Assembly: GCA_037693485.1 (NCBI GenBank)
Contig: CM075347.1
Location: 60,546,501 to 60,610,500 of the forward strand
Source: Kitagawia praeruptora
Taxonomy: Eukaryota > Streptophyta > Magnoliopsida > Apiales > Apiaceae
Direction: 5' to 3'
DNA length: 64,000 bases
Positions within the stretch are counted from its first letter, which is position 1. Each line of letters starts with the position of its first letter. Positions 56,311-64,000 of this stretch are shown here, in pieces. Both the position numbers and the translations under genes were made by a program. Below the pieces are notes generated by a model, which did no database searches, was not told where the DNA came from, and was given only the letters and a program-made list of their open reading frames with translations.

Positions 56311-58998
56311 TCATGGCGGTTTCAAAAGAATAACCGAACCATTCTCAACAGACAAACCACTCATACGAACGTTGACATCTTGATTGCTCGCTTTCCACAA
56401 ATTTCTTCCTTCAGATTTCAACCTAATTTTACTACCAAATGGCCAAATCTTCTTCTTTTTCTTTTTCACACCTCTAAGGTGCTTCTCCAACTCAACCGGC
56501 TGAACAAAAATTTCTTCTTTATCATCTTCTTTCCACCTTCGCAACACGTTATCATGCCCTTCTTCAAAAATCACTAGCTCATTATTCAAAAGGACATACC
56601 TCAAATGTGGTGGAAGTTTTCCAAGCTTTACTTTCGAAAGATCACAAACCGAAGAACTGTCATTGGAATCACTGCTAGGATGCTTTAGCACATACATGTC
56701 AGATTTTTCGCTCAATAACTGATCAAACTTCTTTCTCTGACCCGTATCAACTATTTCCACACTGCAACACACCTCATCCTCTGTTGGAAATTTCATGGCC
56801 TTGAACACATTAAAGGTGACACTCTGATCTTGCACCCTCATTGTAAGCTCTCCTTTTTGCACATCAATCAAAGTCTTTCCTGTAGCCAAGAACGGTCTTC
56901 CCAAGATTATGAGAATCTTCTTATCTTCTTCAAAATCCAAGATCACAAAATCAGCTGGGAATATGAGCTTATCAACCTTCACCAAAACGTCCTCCACTAT
57001 GCCCCTCGGATACGTGATAGATCGATCAGCCAACTGTAAAGAGATGTTAGTTGGCTTTGGCTCCGGTAGACCAAGTTGCTTGAAAACAGACAAGGGCATG
57101 AGATTAATACTAGCTCCCAAATCACATAAACACTTGTTGAATGAAAGGTTGCCAATAGTGCATGGAATAGTAAAGCTTCCTGGATCCTTAAGCTTAGGAG
57201 GCAACTTCTGCTGCAGAACAGCACTACACTCCTCCGTCAATGCCACCGTTTCAAAATCTTCCAATCTTCTCTTTCTTGACAAAATATCCTTCATGAACTT
57301 CGCATATCTTGGCATTTGCTCCAACGCTTCAACAAAAGGAATGTTAATGGACAGTTTCTTGAAGACATCCATAAATTTCTGAAACTGTTTTTCTTTACTT
57401 TTCTGCAAGCGTCCAGGAAATGGCGGAGGTGGATAAATCTGATTATTCATTGAAGATTGCTCCGGAGTAAACTTTTCAACATGTTTCTTGCTCTTCTCAC
57501 CATCTCGCTGATCAGCCACTAAATCAGATTTCTCAATTTCTGGTACTGCAGATTTTTCATCCTGCTGATTCTGAACATCTTCATCTTCTTCAGTTGCTGA
57601 TTTAGGATCACTCGTGATTTTTCCGGATCTCAAAGTCACAGCTTTCACCTGCTCATGAACCTCCCTCTTGCCTGGATTACCCTCCGTATCACTAGGAAGA
57701 GTTCCTTGTTGCATATTTACCAAGGCACTTGTAATCTGTCCTATCTGAGTCGCTAAGTGCTTCTGACCAGCTTGTAAGTTCTTTAACGTTATCCACATCT
57801 CATCAGATTTTTCATTAGATGATTGCCCCGCATGAGCCTGGGGTTGTTGCTGCTGAAATCCCGGAGGTTGATATGGTGTCCTTGGAGCATAAGGCTGCTG
57901 ATAACCTTGATTGAATGGCTTTGCTTGCTGATAAGATTGTTGAGTATTTTGATTGTTGCTCCAGCTAAAGTTAGGATGATTCCGATTATTAGGATGATAA
58001 GTGGCTGGAACTGGTGCAGCAGGTCTCTGGAAATTACTCACGAACTGTGCTGATTCGGAAGAGATAGCACACTGATTCGTCTCATGTGCGCCCGCACATA
58101 ACTCACAAACACTAGCCACCTGCTGAACTCCATAATTAGCAAGAGAATCCACCTTCATAGCAAGAGCTTTCAACTGAGCCGTAATCATTGCAGCTGTATC
58201 TACTTCAAAAATTCCTGCTGCCTTGCCTTGAGATAGCCTCTGGGTTGGATTCTGATATTCATTGGCAGCCATCATCTCAATTAGATCATAAGCTTCATCA
58301 TAACTTTTCGCCCACAGAGCTCCACCTGATGCTGCATCTAGCAAAGGCCTAGATTGTGCTCCCAATCCATTGTAAAAACCATTAATAACCATCCAATCAG
58401 GCATGCCATGATGAGGACACTTGCGTAGCATCTCCTTGTAGCGTTCCCAAGCCTCACACAAGGTCTCGCCAGATTGCTGTTGAAATTGAGTCAACTGGTT
58501 CCTTAATGCTGCAGTTTTCGCCATAGGGAAGAATTTAGTAAGGAATTTCTGAGCAAGATCTTCCCATGTAGTAATGGAACCAGGTGGCAAAGAATGTAGC
58601 CAGCTCTTAGCCTTATCCCTCAGAGAGAATGGGAAAAGCCTCAACCTGATAGCATCATCCGTCACACCATTACATTTGAAAGTGTCGCAGATTTCAATAA
58701 AGTCCCTAACATGCATGTTGGCATCCTCCGTAGAAGCTCCCCCAAACTGAACTGAATTCTGCACCATCTGAATTGTGCCAGACTTGATCTCAAAATTGTT
58801 TGCTGCAATAGCTGGCCTAATAATGCTAGACTGAATATCATTGAGTTTCGGCTGAGAATACTCCCTCAAAGCCTTAGCTGCTGCTGCTGCATCTCCCATC
58901 TCTACAGTAGTTTCAGTTTCCTCTTCCTTATTCTCTAAATTCTCTACAAGATCGTCTTCCGCCAGTTCTTCCAAACGAGCTTGTAAGCGTGTTTGCAT
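56311..58998 (-). CDS. Gag-protease of an Athila-like, pol-less element
   Basis: An uninterrupted 895-codon frame from the ATG at 58996-58998. Order: acidic head (to about 35), conserved EYSQPKLNDIQSSII, a Ty3-type gag core (about 100-245: RDFIEICDTFKCNGVTDDAI, SWLHSLPPGSITTWEDLAQK, NGFYNGL), a CELCAGAHETNQC knuckle of C-x2-C-x3-H-x4-C form, a Gln/Pro-rich linker, and a protease with LCDLGASINLMPLS at about 624-637 (the DLG form typical of Athila) and flap-region ILGRPFLATG. The frame ends at KPP soon after LPPHLRYVLL, where RT would start in an autonomous relative. No pol follows, as in elements described as TR-GAG. It is intact and could act in trans if transcribed. Confidence 0.9.
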   Translation of the reverse strand: MQTRLQARLEELAEDDLVENLENKEEETETTVEMGDAAAAAKALREYSQPKLNDIQSSIIRPAIAANNFEIKSGTIQMVQNSVQFGGASTEDANMHVRDFIEICDTFKCNGVTDDAIRLRLFPFSLRDKAKSWLHSLPPGSITTWEDLAQKFLTKFFPMAKTAALRNQLTQFQQQSGETLCEAWERYKEMLRKCPHHGMPDWMVINGFYNGLGAQSRPLLDAASGGALWAKSYDEAYDLIEMMAANEYQNPTQRLSQGKAAGIFEVDTAAMITAQLKALAMKVDSLANYGVQQVASVCELCAGAHETNQCAISSESAQFVSNFQRPAAPVPATYHPNNRNHPNFSWSNNQNTQQSYQQAKPFNQGYQQPYAPRTPYQPPGFQQQQPQAHAGQSSNEKSDEMWITLKNLQAGQKHLATQIGQITSALVNMQQGTLPSDTEGNPGKREVHEQVKAVTLRSGKITSDPKSATEEDEDVQNQQDEKSAVPEIEKSDLVADQRDGEKSKKHVEKFTPEQSSMNNQIYPPPPFPGRLQKSKEKQFQKFMDVFKKLSINIPFVEALEQMPRYAKFMKDILSRKRRLEDFETVALTEECSAVLQQKLPPKLKDPGSFTIPCTIGNLSFNKCLCDLGASINLMPLSVFKQLGLPEPKPTNISLQLADRSITYPRGIVEDVLVKVDKLIFPADFVILDFEEDKKILIILGRPFLATGKTLIDVQKGELTMRVQDQSVTFNVFKAMKFPTEDEVCCSVEIVDTGQRKKFDQLLSEKSDMYVLKHPSSDSNDSSSVCDLSKVKLGKLPPHLRYVLLNNELVIFEEGHDNVLRRWKEDDKEEIFVQPVELEKHLRGVKKKKKKIWPFGSKIRLKSEGRNLWKASNQDVNVRMSGLSVENGSVILLKPP

Positions 58999-59202
58999 AC
59001 AAACTTAAGTACCTGAAACACCACGAAACAACAAACTAAATAAGAATCCGAGTCAGTGAACGCTAACGACCACTGATGACAAGCACATAAACTAAAATAA
59101 AAAACACCGATAACACCGAATACGGTACTGTTCACAAATACGGTACTTGATATACAATGGTAGCATTATTATTGTTGTTGGCGCCCTAGGGAAGAATTTA
59201 GT
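58999..59202 (-). other. Leader region of the gag-only element, PBS altered
   Basis: Homologous to 268-385 near gag (GAGTCAGTGAA, TGATGACAAG, CATAAACTAAA), but the expected PBS text (GGCGCCGCTACCGGGG on the minus strand) is replaced by AT-rich DNA with a lone GGCGCC near 59183. The element's own 5' LTR does not follow directly; the inverted fragment below is joined instead. Confidence 0.55.
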
Positions 59203-60588
59203 ACCAATATATTCACTAGTTAGTTGTAATTGTTAATGCTTGAGGACAAGCATCGGTTTAAGTTTGGGGGTGTGATAAGTGGATTTTATATCTACTTGGA
59301 ACATTCTAAATTGGCTTAAATTGATTGTCTTGGACTCAAATTTCTTGTAGTTTTGATGTGTTTTGCTTAGTTGTGCAGGTTTAAGAGAATGTTGATTAAG
59401 GTGGATGCTTCTATAATTTTTTGGGAATTAATTGATTAAAATTCGGATTTTCTGGGAAGGCTGCGCAGCTTACACTGTTTTGGCCATATCTGGAGTTCTG
59501 TAAGTCCGTTTTCAGCGATCTTACTGCCCACGCGAAGCTTGAGAGATTTTCTACAACCTGGGATAGGAATCACGTGCAAGTAAAGTACTGAATTAAATCG
59601 CGCGTGTAGTCTTTATGAAGCATGGCTGGGAAATTCCTGTTTTGCCCTTTTCAAGTTCTAATTATATTCCGGGCAGGTTTTAGCACCTTAATTAAATTAT
59701 AATTGTAATAGAAGATAAAATTCTTGCTGGGCAAGAAAGCTAGAGCCTATAAAAACACATCTAAACATTGTAATAGACATACAGATTATCATAGCATTAT
59801 TATTGTAACCAGCTGAGATCTGCAAGAGAGAAAAGGAGAGAAGGGTTCAACGCTCGTGACAAGCAAGGATCTAGATCTACTTCATCTTTTGTATACGTTG
59901 GATTATAGATTTGTTTTCTCAACTCTTTATTTTTATAAAATTATTACGTCTTTCTTCCATATCTTGCTTTATATCATGTTTTCATCAAATCCCATGACGA
60001 TGAACGGTTCAATTATGGGCTAATCGTTGTCATGGGATCCTAGTGGATTTATCTATGTAGCTTAGTAGTTTGTATGCCTTAAAGATTTATGTGTGGTGAA
60101 TTCTTGATATCCTTGTATGGTTGTGCTTATTGAATTTAGGTGTGTCGCGAACATCTAATTTGTTAATCTCTTGCTAAACGAGAGTGGATCTAGAGATTTA
60201 GAACTTGCCATGCTAGCATAGGATAGGTTGATGTTAATCATCATGATTTGTGGCATGAATAGAGATATTATGCTACCCTATGTGATCTAAGTGGATAACT
60301 TGTGCTTCAACCTTTATGTTTTCAAATTCTATAGAGATATAGGGTCTAAACATAATAGGTGCCTATTCATCTTCTATCTCTTTTGTGGATGTATGTGTAG
60401 ATTGGTACTAGTATACCGAGAGGTAACTTTTACTCTTTTCATGTTATTCGATCAGATATCAAACTCATCGCATGTTTTAATTAAAGGCTGCAACTCTAAG
60501 TGAAGTAGATGATGAAACTAGGGTTCCATGTTTTATTCTCATATTAGTAATTCGATTTTAATCTCTTTAATTAGTTAATCTTTAGTTT
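59203..60588 (+). repeat. LTR c: inverted, truncated LTR with its polypurine tract
   Basis: Plus-oriented: CACTAGTTAGTTGTAATTGT, then the 3' interior and polypurine tract AAGTTTGGGGGTG to 59272, then LTR from TGATAAGTGGATTT at 59273 to CTTTAGTTT at 60588. It is the inverse of 60783-62335, and the last about 185 bp of the LTR are missing. A TATA-like GCCTATAAAAACAC lies near 59746-59760. It carries the U3 version with CCCACGCGAAGC that is also the second module in LTR b. Confidence 0.82.
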
Positions 60589-62266
60589 CAAAAACTTGTT
60601 ATGCTAATTTCACGCAAGCGCACGTTGTCACAAGTAATATATGATTAAATCAAGTTCGTTCCCACAGAGATCTAGAATGGTGTTCAATTCAGTAAATATG
60701 CCTATGCAACAATGTATGGTTTTAACTCACTGCTAAGGAAAGTAACAAATTGAATTTTTATTGACTACTAAATTAATTATCAAACTAAAGATTAACTAAT
60801 TAAAGAGATTAAAATCGAATTACTAATATGAGAATAAAACATGGAACCCTAGTTTCATCATCTACTTCACTTAGAGTTGCAGCCTTTAATTAAAACATGC
60901 GATGGTTTTGATATCTGATCGGATAACACGAAAAGAGTAAAAGTTACCTCTCGGTATACTAGTACCAATCTACACATACATCCACAAAAGAGATAGAAGA
61001 TGAATAGGCACCTATTATGTTTAGACCCTATATCTCTATAGAATTTGAAAACATAAAGGTTGAAGCACAAGTTATCCACTTAGATCACATAGGGTAGCAT
61101 AATATCTCTATTCATGCCACAAATCATGATGCTTAACATCAACCTATCCTATGCTAGCATGGCAAGTTCTAAATCTCAAGATCCACTCTCGTTTAGCAAG
61201 AGATTAACAATTCAATTTAGATGTTAGCTACGCATCCAAAAGCATTAAGATTAACCATACGAGGATATCAAGCATTCACCACACATAAATCTTTAAGGCA
61301 TGCAAACTACTAAGCTACATAGATAAATCCACTAGGATCCCATGACAACGATTAGTTCATAATTAAACCTTTCGTCACCATGGGATTTGATGAAAACATG
61401 GTAAATAACAAGATATAAATAAAAGAAGTAATTATATTAATAAACAAAAGTTGAGAAAACAAATCTAGAACAAAAGATGAAGTAGATCTAGATCCGTTGC
61501 TTGTCACGAGCGTTGAATCCTTCTCTCCTTTTCTCTCTTGCAGATCTAAGCTGGTTACAATAATAAAGCTATGATAATGTGTATATGTCTATTACAATGG
61601 TAGGATGTGTTTAAATAGGCTCTAAAAGTCTTGCCCAGCAAGAAAATACCAAAACAGAATTATAATAGAATTTCTGCACGATACGTTTCCTAAACTGATT
61701 CTGTTTTAAAGGGAAATTCGTAGCTGACTTTTCTTCTGTTTTCCAGAGCCGTTCCAGACGTAATTGGGCCTCTGGACCACCTTAGAATGATAGAGAATCT
61801 CGTTATCTTCGCGTGGACTGCTTACGGGCTGAAAACAGATTTATAGAACTCAAGATATGGCCAAAATAGTAAAACTGTAATTTTTCAGGGGCAACTTGCA
61901 GGGCAACTTGCGCCCAGCAGTCTGTTCTTCGCGCAAATTGCTCCTACCCAGCGCAATTTGCTCCTGGGAATCCTATCCCAAGTTGTAGAAAATCTCCCAG
62001 GCTTCGCGTGGGCAGTAAGATCACTGAAAACGGACTTACAGAACTCCAGATATGGCCAAAACAGTGTAAGCTGCGCAGCCTTCCCAGAAAATCCGAATTT
62101 TAATCAATTAATTCCCAAAAAATTATAGAAGCATCCACCTTAATCAACATTCTCGTAAACCTGCACAACTAAGCAAAACACATCAAAACTACAAGAAACT
62201 TGAGTCCAAGACAATCAATTTAAGCCGATTTAGAATGCTCCAAGTGGATATAAAACCCACTTATCA
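60589..62266 (-). repeat. LTR b of the Athila-like cluster, serving two interiors
   Basis: LTR proper is 60597-62266 (1670 bp), TGTTATGC to CTTATCA. On its left, CAAAAACT (60589-60596) is the spacer between LTR and PBS, cut two bases into the PBS, so it was a 5' LTR for the left side. On its right stands a polypurine tract, so it is also the 3' LTR of the next interior. It is about 180 bp longer than LTR a because U3 carries two related modules (61800-61870 and 61985-62060) separated by GGGGCAACTTGCAGGGC-type text. Confidence 0.82.
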
Positions 62267-64000
62267 CACCCCCAAACTTAAACCGATGCTTGTCCTCAAG
62301 CATAAACAATTACACTATCTAACTAACTAGTACCACTTCCGTAGGTGATCACGGTTGCATTTGGCATATGCAACAAGCCCTTTAAACCCCTAGGCAGCCC
62401 TAGTGGACGAGTAAGGTCTCGTGAGGGCCTATAGCGAATGTACCCACAAAATCCATTTAACCTAATGCAATGCAATGCATGAATGCAACTAATATGCAAA
62501 TGCAATTAATCTAATCTACCATACCTTCAAATCCTCTCATGCCATATCAACTTAAGAATCAAAGTAAATACGCAATGTCTTGGTGTCGAAAGTGCAAGTA
62601 TTCACATAGTCTACTCAATGAACATGCATAAGTTCTCACAAGCCCATGTCAAGTGTAAGAATAAGTTAGTAAACATGCTAAGCCTACAAGAGTACACCTT
62701 TGAGACAACACTCGGGATCTCATACGCAAGAACAAGCAAACACTCACAATCCACTCACAAAAGAATATTCACTCAAGAACAAGGGTACGTGTATCACTCA
62801 ATTCCAACAAAATCATAAACACGCTTGACATTTGGTATCAATCTAACTCTTAACACAACATACATCAATGACGATAATCAAAAGGTCTTTAATTGGGTTG
62901 TAACGGGGCTAGGGACAAGGTATGTCAAATAAGCCAAAACAGGTGTAGTGTCAAAAGCTAGTAAGTACCATAATAAATCATACACAACACCATATTTCCC
63001 CCCCACATAATTTTTACTAAAACAAACACTCGACTAGTCGACTGAATAAGATCACAACAAACACAAACATGCTCTCATAATATTTTTTTTTTCTTTCTTC
63101 TTTTTTTTTTTCTCTTTTTTTTTTCTTTTTTTTTTCCCGAGAGCTAAATAGAACACAAACAATAATATAAACAATAACAATGATCCCATAATTTTATTAC
63201 ATATGTCGACTATCAAGTACACAAACCCAATTTCACTATTTCCCCCAAAAGTAAGACCAACAATAAACCCATTCTTGCACACCTTATTACTCCCTTAAGC
63301 ACTCTACTAGCCTTTGACAATGTTGGTTCAAATTAATGTAAGGCCAATACAAGAAAAAGGTCTAGGCAAGTAATGTGGTATGTCACCGAAAAAATAGGAT
63401 TAAGCTCAACGGGTTAACTAATTGATCATGTAAACATGGTGTGGTAATATGGGAAAATATGTGGTTATTCCTAAATGCCTTTATCATTTTAATCGTCAAA
63501 TAATGTCATGCGTTTCAAGAAAGACCTCAAACAACTGCTAGCAATGCAAACAATCCGTGGACACTCAAGCAAACGAATAAATTGCAAATATGCAATATGC
63601 AATAAGGCTCAAAAACTCACTTGGTGGAAAAACATACTCAATCCCAAGCAACATCTCTCTAACGCACCAACTTGTATTCAAAGCATGCAAACTAAATCAT
63701 ATTGCACATATTCATGTCCTTCTAATCACTTACAACATTCAAAAAGTCTACTAGCTTCAACTTACTAGTGTATGAGTGCGCACAAGAACAAAGCATATCA
63801 CTTCTCAATCAAAAGCGTCAACAACACAAAATTCCTATCAAGCATGGGTGCAAATGCAAACTATTATGAACTCACATGGTATACGAAAAATAAAAAATAG
63901 AATGTCCTATATGAACACACGTAGATAACACGAACATAAATGCATAATTTACTACTACTAATATGCAAAGCATGAAATCCTACATGAACAAATAATACAA
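62267..64000 (-). other. 3' interior of a further gag-only element copy, continuing past the window
   Basis: Near-identical to 53515-55270 over its whole length, with polypurine tract at the start and a shorter T/A tract at 63083-63137. The plus frame at 54800-55060 and its partner at 63508-63768 differ by compensating one-base shifts, so the region is not coding. Confidence 0.85.

Overview
The window is nuclear DNA of a flowering plant, almost certainly a eudicot with a large, repeat-rich genome. The signs are Ty1/copia, Ty3/Athila-type, SINE, hAT-, Mutator- and Helitron-like elements, plant-only protein families (F-box/DUF295, tonoplast aquaporin, plant-type nucleoredoxin) and spliceosomal introns. 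I cannot name the species from sequence alone. Host coding content is low: one apparently intact F-box gene (41.8-43.2 kb), a decayed nucleoredoxin-like gene, one exon of a tonoplast aquaporin, and a few small open frames of unknown status.

1-28.8 kb is a nest of retrotransposons. A minus-strand copia element with an envelope-like ORF (SIRE/Maximus-like; about 2.0-10.2 kb, plus its 5' LTR) is the host. It has been cut by (i) an Athila-like gag-bearing element whose 5' LTR is 410-1998, (ii) two hAT-like MITEs of one subfamily with perfect 8-bp target duplications, in the env-like ORF and in gag, and (iii) a 12.1-kb non-coding element with 4.2-kb LTRs (11055-23135), which has the shape of a LARD. 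A second, plus-strand copia remnant (24.4-28.6 kb) keeps its env-like C-terminal region, polypurine tract and 3' LTR.

28.8-41 kb is gene-poor: nested MITEs, a possible decayed transcription unit with a 310-bp tandem duplication, a copia integrase fragment, an aquaporin exon split by another hAT-like MITE, the nucleoredoxin-like pseudogene, and an 88-bp retroposed tRNA-like sequence with a 12-bp target duplication. 41-50 kb holds the F-box gene, SINE-like repeats, a SINE split by a hAT-like MITE, a Helitron-like Rep/helicase N-terminal fragment, and two short elements built from arrays of 25-bp palindromes. These two palindrome arrays are the most unusual structures here.

50.1-52.0 kb is a compact unit with two small ORFs, a strong hairpin, a TATA box, a poly(A) signal and a nine-unit tandem array. 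52.0-64 kb is a rearranged cluster of a gag-protease-only Athila-like element (TR-GAG-like): LTR, internal region with an intact 895-codon gag/protease frame, an inverted LTR fragment, a second LTR, then the 3' internal region of a further copy.

Many of the minus-strand ORFs on the left and right flanks belong to retroelements. Most small ORFs elsewhere are simple-repeat or LTR artefacts, as recorded below.
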